A DNA stretch of 64,000 nucleotides, taken from assembly GCA_963703165.1 (NCBI GenBank), contig OY969798.1:4340001-4404000 (forward strand). Reading direction: 5' to 3'. Below the pieces are notes generated by a model. That model ran no database searches. It saw nothing but the letters and a program-made list of their open reading frames with translations, and was not told where the DNA came from. The translations under genes were made by a program, and so were the position numbers. Below, piece after piece: positions 7,753 through 17,634 of this stretch (the first letter of the stretch is position 1; every line of letters begins with the position of its first letter). This stretch comes from JBQTKD01 sp963703165. Lineage in GTDB: Bacteria > Actinomycetota > Actinomycetes > Sporichthyales > Sporichthyaceae.

Positions 7753-8881
7753 TTAGCGGGCATTCGGAAGGGCCACGATTTCGGCTTCGGTACACATCGG
7801 GTACACACGCGCGAGAGCCGGTGCGGCGGCGGCGTCCAGCGCGTCCGCGACCTCGTCGAGGCGGTCGCCGAAGAGGTGCCCGTATAAGTCGAGCGTCATG
7901 GTCGCTGACTTGTGTCCGAGCATCTGTTGGACGACCTTCACGTCGGCGCCGGAGGCGATGGCAAGCGAGGCCGCGGTGTGTCGCAGGGCGTGCGGGTGCA
8001 GGCCCGCCAGCCCGACCGACTTCGCAGCAGCCGTGAGCGCCGCGCGCTGGTAGCCCTGAGCGCGGAGAGCGCCACCGCGGGGGCCGGGGAAGACCAGTTC
8101 GTCGCGACCCCTGCCGCTGACATGGCCGGCCAGCTCGCTGAGGAGAAACCGGGGGATAGGGACCTCGCGGCGTTCGTGACCCTTGGGCGTGCCCCATGTC
8201 TGCGCGCCGCGGACGAGGGTCACGGACTCGGCGATGAGGGCGCGGCGGCGCAGGAAGTCGACGCGTCCGACCCGGAGCGCGGCCATCTCGCCGAAGCGGA
8301 CGCCGGTGTAGGCGAGGAACAGGGTGGGGAGGCGGTACTCGCCGCAAGGCGTGGGCGAGTTCGTGGGTTTGTTCGTGGGTGAGGTACATCCGCTCGGCGG
8401 TGACCACGCGCGGGAGGTTCATGGCCTCGGCGGGGTTGCGGACCAGTCGGCCGTCCTCTACGGCCAGGGCGAGCATCAGCGAGAGGACGGGGTGGACCTT
8501 GCGCACCGTCGCAGGCGAGCGGCTCTTGCCCAACTGAGTTACCCACGCCTGGATCTCGGCATGGCTGACATCGGCCAGGCGCACGTTCTCCCACCGGGGC
8601 AGGACGTGCTCGCGCAGGATGCCCTCGTACCGCTCGCGGGTCGATGGTTTGAGGTGTGCCTGGGCCTCGAGCCACCGGGTCGCCCAGTCGGCGACGGTGA
8701 TCCGGGCGCGGGAGGGGTCGACGTAGCTGCCGACGAGCTTGGCGGACTCGACGCCCGTCAGGTACCGCTCGGCGTCGGACTTGCGGTCGAAGGTCTTCGT
8801 CCGCTGCTGACCGTCCGGATCGCGGTAGCGCGCATACCAGCGCGTCTGACCGTCGCGGACCCGCTTCTCGATACTCGCCAC
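7753..8881 (-). pseudogene. int: Tyrosine recombinase/integrase, apparent one-base frameshift
   Basis: Site-specific recombinase of about 375 residues, read in two frames. The N-terminal frame (from ATG 8881, MASIEKRVRDGQTRWYARY) carries the arm-binding and core-binding domains up to THELAHAL. The catalytic half continues in another frame with YTGVRFGEMAAL (first Arg), HPHALRHTAASL (HxxR) and LDLYGHLF (Tyr nucleophile). The frames would join if one base were removed near 8346 (GCC-T-TGC on the coding strand), so either the gene is inactivated or the sequence has an error. It lies next to attL, pointing toward the tRNA, as usual for tRNA-targeting integrases. Its C-terminal codons (RVYPMCT) overlap the arm-site repeat. 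Confidence 0.85.
7788..7813 (+). repeat. Left arm-type repeat pair (GGTACACA x2)
   Basis: Two direct copies, GGTACACAT (7789-7797) and GGTACACAC (7800-7808), are spaced by one helical turn (11 bp). The whole 26-base block recurs at 21872-21897 with two differences. Position and spacing suit integrase N-terminal-domain arm sites. Confidence 0.6.
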
Positions 8882-8926
8882 GTGTGCCCCTCCCGCCCAA
8901 TCACCGTCGCCGATGCGAATCCTGCG

Positions 8927-9139
8927 CTACCGGACGCGTCTGCGCGAGGGTCCGAGCGGAGGCAGAGGTTCGACCCGGCCGGCGCCGATGAAGTCCTCGA
9001 GTTCGTCCATCGGGATCCGGACGTGGCGCCCGAGCTTGATGAAGGCGATGCGCCGCTCGGCGATCAGTCTGCGAACGAACCGCAGCGTCGTGTTGAGCCG
9101 AGCTGCGGCCTCTTCGACGGTGCACAGCTGTACGAACAT
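8927..9139 (-). CDS. xis: Excisionase-type helix-turn-helix protein
   Basis: A 70-residue basic protein starting MFVQLCTVEEAAARLNTT. The winged helix-turn-helix of the MerR/excisionase type spans residues 6-55: TVEEAAARLNTTLRFVRRLI forms the helix-turn-helix and the HVRIPMDELEDFI segment follows. Proteins of this kind bind attachment-site DNA and bias the integrase toward excision. It lies 46 bases upstream of the integrase on the same strand, so the two are likely co-transcribed. The ATG at 9139 was chosen over an upstream in-frame extension because the motif begins right after it. Confidence 0.82.
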   Translation of the reverse strand: MFVQLCTVEEAAARLNTTLRFVRRLIAERRIAFIKLGRHVRIPMDELEDFIGAGRVEPLPPLGPSRRRVR

Positions 9140-9367
9140 CCTGGCCTCCCAGAGTTTGCGGGCCCGCCGGTTCCGGCGGTGCCGGTCGGCACCTCTCAGT
9201 CCGACTATCTCTATGTGGACACGTTGGGGGTAGGTGACCGATGTTGCAGGGAGGGTGGATAACAACGCACGCTCCGCCCACCCAAGATTTGGGCGGAGCA
9301 CCGTGGTGCGCCGGCTGGTCGGCTCGACTGCCGATCCTCGGTCGAGACCCACGTGCCGGATGCGGTG

Positions 9368-9895
9368 CTAGGACAGCGGGAAGTTGTTGACGAGGGCGAC
9401 GACGTTCTCCGTGAACGTCCATGCCTTCTTACGGTCCTTCTTGTGCTCCGAGCCGGTGAAGGTGAACTCGATGTCGTAGCCGAACGTGGCTGGCGTCCGG
9501 GGCCAGACCCCAAGCGCACCGCAATGCCGAACTGTTTCTCCGTTCGCCATCACAGAGTGGTCGCTCATGACGGGGAGCTCTTCGATCCGCTCGCGCTTCA
9601 CCCGCCCGTCAGAGGCCTCCAACCGATGGACGCACACCCGTGGCGTCCTGTCGCTGCTCTGCCGGATGTGCAGACGGCGGCCAGCCGCGTGTTCGACCGT
9701 CGCGGTGAACGTCAAGCAGTCACCGTCGTCGGTAGGGATCAGCTCGGCCTTCAAGGACGGATTGACTCGCGGGAGGTGCGGGTCCTGGCGACGCGTCTGG
9801 TGAAGGGTCCATGCACCGGCTACCAAGGCGCCGACTGCGACGCCCCCTGCGGTGATTAAGTCGGCGGTGGTCGAGAGTTGATCTGCGGTGGGCAC
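9368..9895 (-). CDS. Element-borne protein with one N-terminal membrane helix, unknown function
   Basis: A 175-residue protein not recognised from any family. A hydrophobic stretch (about residues 12-30, LITAGGVAVGALVAGAWTL) is a probable signal anchor, followed by a polar domain that begins with a basic RRQD segment. The remainder is predicted to be beta-rich (alternating segments such as CLTFTATVEHAAGRRLHI and YDIEFTFTGSEHKKDRKK). It sits between the excisionase and the RHS module as probable cargo. A 12-base perfect palindrome lies about 100 bases upstream. Confidence 0.55.
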   Translation of the reverse strand: MPTADQLSTTADLITAGGVAVGALVAGAWTLHQTRRQDPHLPRVNPSLKAELIPTDDGDCLTFTATVEHAAGRRLHIRQSSDRTPRVCVHRLEASDGRVKRERIEELPVMSDHSVMANGETVRHCGALGVWPRTPATFGYDIEFTFTGSEHKKDRKKAWTFTENVVALVNNFPLS

Positions 9896-9996
9896 ATAAC
9901 GAGCGTAGAGGCGCCGGAGCGAGGTCGCCGCAACCGCATGCGCTTCCCGCCTGCTGCTGCCCGCCGGCGTCCGGGCAGCGCCCCCACCAACCCAGA

Positions 9997-10008
9997 AGAA
10001 CTAGTTCT
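9997..10008. promoter_or_regulatory. 12-base perfect palindrome AGAACTAGTTCT
   Basis: Located upstream of the unknown gene at 9368-9895 in a 240-base gap with no convincing gene. It could be a repressor site. No other evidence supports it. Confidence 0.3.
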
Positions 10009-10136
10009 CGCGAGCTGGTAGCGATTGGTCGAGCCACCCTCACCCGCGAGTCTGCGGGCTGCCGTTACGGTGGCCGGGTTGGGCTGCGACCCGGCAGGCG
10101 CGATTTTCACGGACACAGGAATCTGGGCAAGCGCGA

Positions 10137-10442
10137 TCAGCGGACTTGTTCTTCAATTCTCAAGATCTCATCCGCCGCGCCGAATTCAGCGGATAGATCA
10201 GTGAGAAACTCGAAATCTTTTCGATCAATCGCACACTTGTGAGTTCGAATCCAATCGGACAATTCTTGCAACGAATATTCTTCCTCGCCGTTGCGTGCGA
10301 GATTGCGAACGAACTCGATGGATCGTTTCTGCGGTGCGGCGTGCTGGGCAGCTGCCGCCTCGATTCGGTCGATGACCGTGATCAATTGCTGAAGCTGCGC
10401 GGATGAGAAGTATCGCGGCCCTTGATCGTCATTTGGCTCCAT
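10137..10442 (-). CDS. Candidate immunity protein to the RHS toxin
   Basis: A 101-residue acidic protein (MEPNDDQGPRYFSSAQLQ...) predicted to be mostly helical, with no recognised domain. It lies immediately downstream of the RHS gene on the same strand, 173 bases from its stop, which is where immunity genes of polymorphic toxins normally sit. Base composition is near 50 percent GC, well below the surrounding DNA, and matches the AT-richer 3' tip of the RHS gene. The pair was therefore probably acquired together. Function is inferred from context only. Confidence 0.6.
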   Translation of the reverse strand: MEPNDDQGPRYFSSAQLQQLITVIDRIEAAAAQHAAPQKRSIEFVRNLARNGEEEYSLQELSDWIRTHKCAIDRKDFEFLTDLSAEFGAADEILRIEEQVR

Positions 10443-10615
10443 CGCACCGTCCCGGAGGTGAGTTTCGGATCATCGCACTGCACGGCCTTCCATCCAGATC
10501 TGCGGCCGAGGAAGCTTCGCGACGATTGTATAGCTGAGCAACAGGCCGACCCACGACAGTCACGTCCCCGCAGAATCTGGAACGGCATGGGCATGGACTT
10601 GCCCCACGGCCGCAT

Positions 10616-13600
10616 TTAGTAGCCCGAGTAGTACTTGTTGACCCAGGCAGTCTTGACCCCGAGCGGCCGACCGCCGTGTGGATACGTCCAGTAGACGACC
10701 TCAACCGTGTTGATGGTGCACTCACAAGCACTCTTCCTGCGGTACGACCAAGTGATCACGAAGACCGAGTACTGGCGGCCGTTGCGCCACTCATACCGCT
10801 GCCATTCCCAGAATCCCTTCTTGAGCGCGTCCTTGACATCTCGCTTCATGGTGCCCTCGTCGTCCCATGCCGACTGCTTGTCCCTGCCGACATGTCGGTA
10901 CTTGATATGCTCCCATCCGAAGTTGCCGTAGCCGTCGTTGGCTGCCTGCATGCTGTGGCGGCCGTGGCGAATTACGTTCCAGTAGGGTCCCCATCCGCTG
11001 GACGCCTTGTTGGACCAGCTGTCGATACGGAACGGGTCGCAGGCTTTCCACGGGTTGCCCCAAGTTCCACACATCCCTGTGACGTCGTACATGTTGACGG
11101 GATCCAACGGGTACGTGGTAGCTGTCTCGTTGCCGTCGAGCACCGGGTCCGGACTAGTGAACTGCCCCGTGCCCGGGTTGTAGAGCCGGGCACCCATAAG
11201 GATCAGGCCAGTCTCATCGGAGCCGCGCTGGCTCGCCCCGTTCCACCCGTAGCCTGTGGGCCCGCCGACGGCGTCAGCCGCCGCGGCGTCGCGGGGATTG
11301 CCGTATTCATCGGCGTCGGACCACGCATCAATGGAGGACGAGGCTCCGACGGCAGGCACGCCTACGGTCGTGATGTTGTCGCCGTGCGGGTTGATCAGGG
11401 TTAGTGAAACGGCCGTTCCGGTGATGGTGGCGTTGACGCCGCCGAGAGATCCGGCGTACCGGGTGATCGTGGTGCCCGAGCTGGTGGTCGTCGCGACCCA
11501 CCCTGGGTTATCGCTGCCGTCCGTGTAGTAGCGCGTGGTCGTGCTGGCGGCCGGGCCGTCGGTCGGCCCGCCGGTCGCAGTAAGACGCCGCCCGGCAACA
11601 TCCAGCCCGTAGGTAGTTGTCTGCCCGTTCTGCGAAATCGCTCGCGCTGCGTCGGTGTCGTAGTAACCGATGGTGAGATTTCCAGCGCTACTACCTGCCG
11701 GGGCACCCTTGGGAGTGTCCTTTGCGGGGATGGTGGTCGCGCGCCCAAGCTTGTCGTACAGATAGTTCCCGGACCCGTTGGCGCTGGACAGGAGCCGGTC
11801 GGCGCCCGTGTACGTCCAGTTGGTGGCGGTGCCACCCGTGGTGGCGCAAGGGGCGCCCGCGGAGGCCTTGCGTCGGGTCAGCGCGGTGCGGTTGCCGTTG
11901 TTGTCGAAGGTGTAGACGCGGGTCTGACAGGCCGGGCTGGTGGCGAGAGGCTCGCCGGACCCAAGCGTGCCGGTGGTGGAGGCGGTGCGGTCGTCAACCT
12001 GAGTCAGGCGTCCGGCGCCGTCGTACGCGTACTTGCGGTCGTAGGCGATCGCGTCTCCGACGTCCCCGGTGAAGGCGGCACCGTCGGGGGTCCACTCGCG
12101 CACGAGTCGTCCCACGGTGTCGCGTGCGGTCTCCCAGCCGAGCCAGACGTCCTCTGTGGTGTTGCCTTCGCCGTCCGTAACCTGGCCTCGGTAGCTGAGA
12201 CTCTGGAGCCCACCTGTCGCGTCGTAGGTGACGTACTGGCTGAGTCCCCCGGGAAGCGTCTGCTTGACCAGCGCACCGCTGGCGTCGTACGCGGCAGTGA
12301 ACGCCACCGTCGCGCCGCCCGGATTGCTGACGGTCATGCCGGTAGGCAGCCCGCGGTGTTCAACCAGCGTCCTGGCGTCCGCGCCGTCGTATGTCCAGCT
12401 GGTGGTGCCTTGAGTGCCGCTGCTCGAGGCGACCTGCCCGGCGGCGTTGTAGGTGGTGGTGGTAGTCGCGCCCCCCGACGGGGTGTACGAGACGACGCGG
12501 CCCCAGCTGTCGTAGCCAGTGACCTGTTTCGTCGTGGTTTCACCGGTGCCTGCGGCGTCGAGCTGAATTAGCTCGACAGGCAGCCCGGTGCTGTTGTCGT
12601 ACTTGGTTCGCGTCCCAGGGGCCGGGATGGAGCCTGTGACGCCCGTGAGGGTGGTGACGACGTCGCGCAATCGTCCCGCGTCGTCGTAGTCGGCGCGAGC
12701 GGTTCGAACTGCCCCGTCGGCCTTCTCTGTGACAAGGGTCGGCGCGAGCAGTGCTCCGTATTCCATGCTGGTCGTGGTCAGGACCGAGCCGCCGCCGTCG
12801 CCCGGTGCGATCTTGCAGGGCAAGCCAATCCATGCGGTCTGCTCGCAGGCGTTCTTGTCGTTTCCTGCGGTGTAGTACGACGTACGGCGGCTGCCGGCGT
12901 CTGGGCCGCTAGACATGGGCTGGCGGCTCTCGATGACTCGGCCGTCGGCGTCATATCGAGTGACGCGAGTGATGTCCGGCGTGCTGCCGGGCATGTCGAT
13001 CGTGACGCTGGTCGGCGCGCCGAGGTCCCACCCGGAAGTGTCCCCAGTCTGAATCGCCGCGTATCCGGTGCGGGTCAGGCTGATGGGGTCGTCCTGCGTA
13101 GTGGCGGGGTTGAATGCGGTCATGCGGGTCGTAGTTGGCAACCATCGGGCGAACAGTCCGACGCCTACTGGCATGCCCTGTCCGTAGTCGGTGTGAACGT
13201 GCGGACGGACCCAGATGTCCGGGCCCTCGGACGTGGTGGCGTAGCGGGCGGGGCCATAGACGTCGATCACCAGCATCCCGCGGGGGACGACGACATTGCC
13301 GCCCTCCCTCAGCTCGGGGTGATAGTACGTCTGGGTAGACAATTGGTCTGCTCCGGCGCCGTCGCTGATGACGTCGTCGGGGTCGTTGGCCAGCAGGGCC
13401 ATGGCGCGCGTGTCCAGCTCACGGACCACAAGACCGTCGTTGTCGTAGTCCGCCGCCGTGAGCTGCCATGCGCCAGCGCCGTGGACGGCGGTATTGAGCG
13501 TGCGACCCCAGATGGGATCCATGTAGACCAGGCTCGCGTATGCCCAGTCGGTGGCCGTCGGGGTTCCGCTGGGCGCGGGGTGGCCGGGGCCGAACACGGC

Positions 13601-16600
13601 AGCGCCGTAGCCGGGTGCAGTGTTCTGCTTCCACGCGGCGACGGCGCTGGCAGTCAGGTCGGGCAGGCCGGCGCCGGCCATGGGGATTCCGTAGACGTAG
13701 GAGGCGAGGACAGCCACGCCGCCGGTGGGGTCACCAACCGGACGGGGCCGGGTCACCCTGAGCAGCTTGGCGTTCGTGCCGCTGCCGATGTATTCGAAGC
13801 TGATGGTGGACTGGCCGGGCAGAGTGACGTTGGCGAGACGGGTCAGGGCGCCGTCGATGACGTACGTGTACTGCGTGGCGAGACCGGTGAGCGCGTCGGT
13901 GGCCGATGCGAGGCGCGCTGTGGAGTCGTACGCATAGCTGGCCACGAGACGTTCCGGCCCGTCGCCCAGCACTGCGTAGATGTTCTTGAGGCGCTCGGCT
14001 GAGCTGCCACCGCTGGCCGGGCCGTAGACGAGGTGCAGAACGCGGCATCCGACTGCCCAGGGTGTACTCGGGGTGCTCGGCAGGACGCATTCGCTGGTCA
14101 GCCCGGGCGATGCCGCGACGATGTGCGTGACACGCCCTAGGGCGTCGCGCAGGTAATCAATCGCGCCGGGAAGGGTTGGATCGGTGTCGCTGGCGTCAAT
14201 GGCGAAGAGGCCAGGGACGTTCGCGGCGGGCTTTTGGGCGACGAAGGTGGTGGTGGCCCCGTCGGTGCCGGTGAACACGGCGGTCACCTTGTCGGCGACG
14301 ACGCTGACGGTGAGGGAGCCGATGGACTCTTCGCCGTCGGCGAGGATTGCCGTGTAAGTGTCATCGAATGATTCGGTGCCGGTGCGTCTGCCGCTGTCGG
14401 AGCGAAACGAAACTACGCCGCCAGTCGAATCCGTGAGAACTAGCGATCCGTCGTCCAGGGTGGAGTCGATCAACTGCAAGGCACCGAGGTCGGAGTCGGC
14501 GTCGATGTCGCTGACCCAACCGGGGCCGAAGGCGCCGGCAGTGGTGCCAGCCTTAGCGTCGATGTCGGTTGTGTGTACGCGACCGACGTCCAGGGTGCCG
14601 GTTAGGCCTGGGATGGAGACGTCGGTGACGCCCATGGAGAACTCACCACTGCGCAAATTCACCTCGCCCGGACCTGCTGGCGCCGTCGGCCCGCCTGCGG
14701 CAAATCCAACAGGCACGCGCTGGACAGTGACCGGACTGTTGTCCCACGTGCAGAAGGTGGTGATCGAGGTGTAGGTCAGGCAGGCCTGCATCTCCAGCAG
14801 GACCGGCTCGTCAGCGGGCAGGTCAACTCCGGCGGCGTTGTCGCGGGTCTCGAGGTCGGACTGCCAGGTGCCGTCGACCGTGACGATCGCCGTCGAACTG
14901 TCCGAGGTGACTGGCACGGACGCGTGGGTGGAGGTGTTCCATCCCGCGTCGGACCCGGCGACGCGCCACTTCAGGACAGCGGTCGGCATTGAACCGGTGC
15001 CTCGCGGGGGCCCGGAGAACTTGACCGGCACAGGGCCGAGAGTGTCGAACCGCGGACGCTCTGCGGGCTCGGTGACAGCGACCCCGAAGCCGAACTGGTA
15101 CTTCCCAGGGACGGCGGACAACTGCCCGGCAGGAGCCTCCCCCCATGCCTCGATGCTGTGCTTGCCCATCGTGCCGGGTACATCCACGGTTACGATCCGC
15201 GGAGTAGACGCGGTCGGCGGAGTGATCCAGATCGGCGCGAGGCGCGTGCCGTCGACAGTCACCCGGACGTGACCGGGCGCCGAATATCCGGGGCCGGGGG
15301 GCACGCTGATGGTGCATGCGATCGTTCCGCCCGGCGCCAGGGCGAACCAGGACTGGTGGTCGTAGGGGTCGGCGCAGTCCACGGTGGGCGTGCCGGGGAT
15401 CGCGGTGCCGATCCGGAACTCGGTCCACGTAGTCGACCATTCGCCGGTGTCCAACCAGTCGTTGGCCCGCGCCCGCACGTAGTGGGTGGCGTTGTTCGGC
15501 AGATTGCCGGTCAGCTCGCAACTGTTCGACAGGCCGGACGCAACAGTCGTCGAAGTCGTGCAGGTCCCCAGCAACGCGGAGCTCGGGTCCGGGTCCTCGC
15601 GAACCTCGAAGGCATAACGGACGCTGTTGCCGTCGTCGTCCTTGGCCTTCGTCGTGAACTTCGGGGTGAGGTCGTTCGTGTAGGCGATCGCGGACTCACC
15701 AGGGCGGGCGTAGGCGACGATGTTGGCGATGGTGGTCGCGGACGGCTTGTTCGGGGGACGGTTCCACGTCACCGACACGTACGGTGCGTTGGACCCGTTG
15801 GCGGAGGAGAACTTCTTCCAGGCGTACTCATCGGACTCGCTGGTCGCGCGCAGACCGAGACTGTAGGCGGTCTCCGCGCCCGGGGCGGCCCAGTCCTTGA
15901 CCGCGGTCGTGATCGGGACGGACACCCACGCGTTCGCGCACGAGGAGCCGTACCCCTTAGTTGTTGACGTGGTAGCAACCTTGGAGTTCCAGGACGGTTG
16001 CGTCGTCCAGGTCGCGTTGGTGGTGTCCGCACGATTGGTGTTCCACACCTCCCACGACCGGGCCGAGCACGACCACGAGTGCGTGGCGTAGAGGTTCAGC
16101 GACGCGGACACGATCGTCTTATTCGCGATCGAGGATGTCGGGAACCGCAGGAACGACCGGGCGACCTGGCCTGACCCGTTGTTGCCGAGTTTCAGTTCCG
16201 CGTCTGCGGCCTGACTGGTGGTGTAGCCCTGTTGCACGAAGGTGTCGAACGTCGGTGCGATCGTCCCCGGCATGTAGGTGGGATCCACGGTCAGAGGTAG
16301 AACCCGGTCCGGGGACGACGCCCATGCTTCGTCGGGCGTCACAGTGAGGACCGCCCGGTTCTTGCTCTTCTGGGTCAGCGTCAGTTTCACCGGGGAGACG
16401 CTGGTGTGATCACCGGTGCGCGGGTCGACCGCGGCGTCCCACGCGAACGCGGGCGGGATCACCGACACGACCTTGCCCTTGGTACTCAGGAACGAGATCG
16501 ACCCGTCGTCCTCCGCGCGCGGGGTCAGGCCCTTGGTGCGGATCGGGAACTGCCAAGACAACGGTCCCGTCGGACGGGTCTTGACCTGGAATGTCTGCTC

Positions 16601-17242
16601 GAATCCCGTCGGAAGTGAGTGAACCTGCATGTCCACCCCGGGGGAGATCTCCGCCCACGTCGCTGTGCTGCCATCAACGGTCGGCGCCGGCAGTTTCTTG
16701 CCCCACCCGAACGCGACCTGCTGGCCGGGTCCTTCCTCGACGGTCACGAACTCCTCGGTCGCGCCGTTCGTCTTTCCGGAAAGGCGAAGCCCGCCAGCGT
16801 GGCGACGGGGTTTGACCGTCCCGTCTGAGCTCGGCGCGGCCAGGGTCGTGTCGATGTCGACCAGCTCGCCGCTCTCGTCCCGGAAGCGGACGGGGCCGGA
16901 ATGCGTGTCGGTGGTGACGGACCCGTCGCTGTTGGCCCAGGACGTGGTGAACTCTGTGCGTTCGGAGAGGATCTCCACCCGGGATCCCTGCGCGCGGGCA
17001 GTCACCATTGCCGAGACGACGTCTGGGCGTTCGCTCACCAGTTGGGCAGGAGTTGCGGACTTGGTCGTGGGCGCTGCTGCTTGCGCAGGCTCGAGGACGA
17101 TGAGGGGCTGCGCCAACAACGCGGCACCGGTCACGAGCGTGAGCCAGCGACCCGCTCGCCGATTGCTCCGGCTGCGGCCACGGCCACGCGAACCTGACGC
17201 CGTACCCACGACGACCCCACCAACAAGCTCAACGACAAACAC
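10616..17242 (-). CDS. Secreted RHS/YD-repeat polymorphic toxin
   Basis: A giant exported protein of up to 2,208 residues. In order: a basic, hydrophobic signal sequence ending near ...LEPAQAAAP (about residues 30-57); a mixed beta region; a DNRLRE-type domain (about 320-500, with FLRFPTSSI and the WNTNRADTTNATW-like pattern); a fibronectin-like linker; a long RHS/YD-repeat shell (about 900-2040); and the RHS core end motif GARLYNPGTGQFTSPDPVL...YPLDPVNMYDVTGM. The last 151 residues (bases 10616-11071) form an unrelated variable toxin tip containing WEHIKYRH. The GTG at 17242 lacks a clear ribosome site, and GTG 17209 is an alternative. The encoded shell presumably sequesters the tip until delivery. 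Codon and GC bias change at the tip. Confidence 0.88.
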   Translation of the reverse strand: MFVVELVGGVVVGTASGSRGRGRSRSNRRAGRWLTLVTGAALLAQPLIVLEPAQAAAPTTKSATPAQLVSERPDVVSAMVTARAQGSRVEILSERTEFTTSWANSDGSVTTDTHSGPVRFRDESGELVDIDTTLAAPSSDGTVKPRRHAGGLRLSGKTNGATEEFVTVEEGPGQQVAFGWGKKLPAPTVDGSTATWAEISPGVDMQVHSLPTGFEQTFQVKTRPTGPLSWQFPIRTKGLTPRAEDDGSISFLSTKGKVVSVIPPAFAWDAAVDPRTGDHTSVSPVKLTLTQKSKNRAVLTVTPDEAWASSPDRVLPLTVDPTYMPGTIAPTFDTFVQQGYTTSQAADAELKLGNNGSGQVARSFLRFPTSSIANKTIVSASLNLYATHSWSCSARSWEVWNTNRADTTNATWTTQPSWNSKVATTSTTKGYGSSCANAWVSVPITTAVKDWAAPGAETAYSLGLRATSESDEYAWKKFSSANGSNAPYVSVTWNRPPNKPSATTIANIVAYARPGESAIAYTNDLTPKFTTKAKDDDGNSVRYAFEVREDPDPSSALLGTCTTSTTVASGLSNSCELTGNLPNNATHYVRARANDWLDTGEWSTTWTEFRIGTAIPGTPTVDCADPYDHQSWFALAPGGTIACTISVPPGPGYSAPGHVRVTVDGTRLAPIWITPPTASTPRIVTVDVPGTMGKHSIEAWGEAPAGQLSAVPGKYQFGFGVAVTEPAERPRFDTLGPVPVKFSGPPRGTGSMPTAVLKWRVAGSDAGWNTSTHASVPVTSDSSTAIVTVDGTWQSDLETRDNAAGVDLPADEPVLLEMQACLTYTSITTFCTWDNSPVTVQRVPVGFAAGGPTAPAGPGEVNLRSGEFSMGVTDVSIPGLTGTLDVGRVHTTDIDAKAGTTAGAFGPGWVSDIDADSDLGALQLIDSTLDDGSLVLTDSTGGVVSFRSDSGRRTGTESFDDTYTAILADGEESIGSLTVSVVADKVTAVFTGTDGATTTFVAQKPAANVPGLFAIDASDTDPTLPGAIDYLRDALGRVTHIVAASPGLTSECVLPSTPSTPWAVGCRVLHLVYGPASGGSSAERLKNIYAVLGDGPERLVASYAYDSTARLASATDALTGLATQYTYVIDGALTRLANVTLPGQSTISFEYIGSGTNAKLLRVTRPRPVGDPTGGVAVLASYVYGIPMAGAGLPDLTASAVAAWKQNTAPGYGAAVFGPGHPAPSGTPTATDWAYASLVYMDPIWGRTLNTAVHGAGAWQLTAADYDNDGLVVRELDTRAMALLANDPDDVISDGAGADQLSTQTYYHPELREGGNVVVPRGMLVIDVYGPARYATTSEGPDIWVRPHVHTDYGQGMPVGVGLFARWLPTTTRMTAFNPATTQDDPISLTRTGYAAIQTGDTSGWDLGAPTSVTIDMPGSTPDITRVTRYDADGRVIESRQPMSSGPDAGSRRTSYYTAGNDKNACEQTAWIGLPCKIAPGDGGGSVLTTTSMEYGALLAPTLVTEKADGAVRTARADYDDAGRLRDVVTTLTGVTGSIPAPGTRTKYDNSTGLPVELIQLDAAGTGETTTKQVTGYDSWGRVVSYTPSGGATTTTTYNAAGQVASSSGTQGTTSWTYDGADARTLVEHRGLPTGMTVSNPGGATVAFTAAYDASGALVKQTLPGGLSQYVTYDATGGLQSLSYRGQVTDGEGNTTEDVWLGWETARDTVGRLVREWTPDGAAFTGDVGDAIAYDRKYAYDGAGRLTQVDDRTASTTGTLGSGEPLATSPACQTRVYTFDNNGNRTALTRRKASAGAPCATTGGTATNWTYTGADRLLSSANGSGNYLYDKLGRATTIPAKDTPKGAPAGSSAGNLTIGYYDTDAARAISQNGQTTTYGLDVAGRRLTATGGPTDGPAASTTTRYYTDGSDNPGWVATTTSSGTTITRYAGSLGGVNATITGTAVSLTLINPHGDNITTVGVPAVGASSSIDAWSDADEYGNPRDAAAADAVGGPTGYGWNGASQRGSDETGLILMGARLYNPGTGQFTSPDPVLDGNETATTYPLDPVNMYDVTGMCGTWGNPWKACDPFRIDSWSNKASSGWGPYWNVIRHGRHSMQAANDGYGNFGWEHIKYRHVGRDKQSAWDDEGTMKRDVKDALKKGFWEWQRYEWRNGRQYSVFVITWSYRRKSACECTINTVEVVYWTYPHGGRPLGVKTAWVNKYYSGY

Positions 17243-17634
17243 CGCCCGGCGGGAGGCTCGACCATTAGGCGCCTGCCAGGCCCCGTCGGATGCCTGATGG
17301 CGTCACGGCGATACGTTCGGCGACAGGGTCGAACCGATCGGTGAGTTTGAGATCGACCGAACGGACGTCCCGCCTAGATCGGTGGGATGGTTGCCTCGTC
17401 CCCCGAGCGATCTCCAGCCGTGAGCCCATTCGCTCAAGCGATTGTGGGTTCGTCGAGGAACCCGCGTCTCGAAGATCTGCGACGATTCGGATCGACCTTT
17501 GGGCGCCGCTCAAGCCCTCGAATAACCGCGCGTGCCACCCCGTGTTCGGTCGCTCGTTCATCTATATGAAGCGCGCAGACATATGCATTCTTCGAATGTA
17601 GGATGCGGCTCGCGGGCGGTCGGCAATTCCGGGG
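17243..17634. other. Divergent RHS/relaxase intergenic region, possible oriT
   Basis: A 392-base gene-free stretch between the divergent RHS and relaxase starts, AT-richer than its surroundings near 17540-17600. It holds a perfect palindrome ACCGATCGGT (17333-17342) and a small hairpin CATTC-TTC-GAATG (17586-17598) 36 bases before the relaxase start. MobF relaxases often nick close to their own gene, so this is the best place to look for oriT. No nic consensus could be assigned. Confidence 0.35.
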
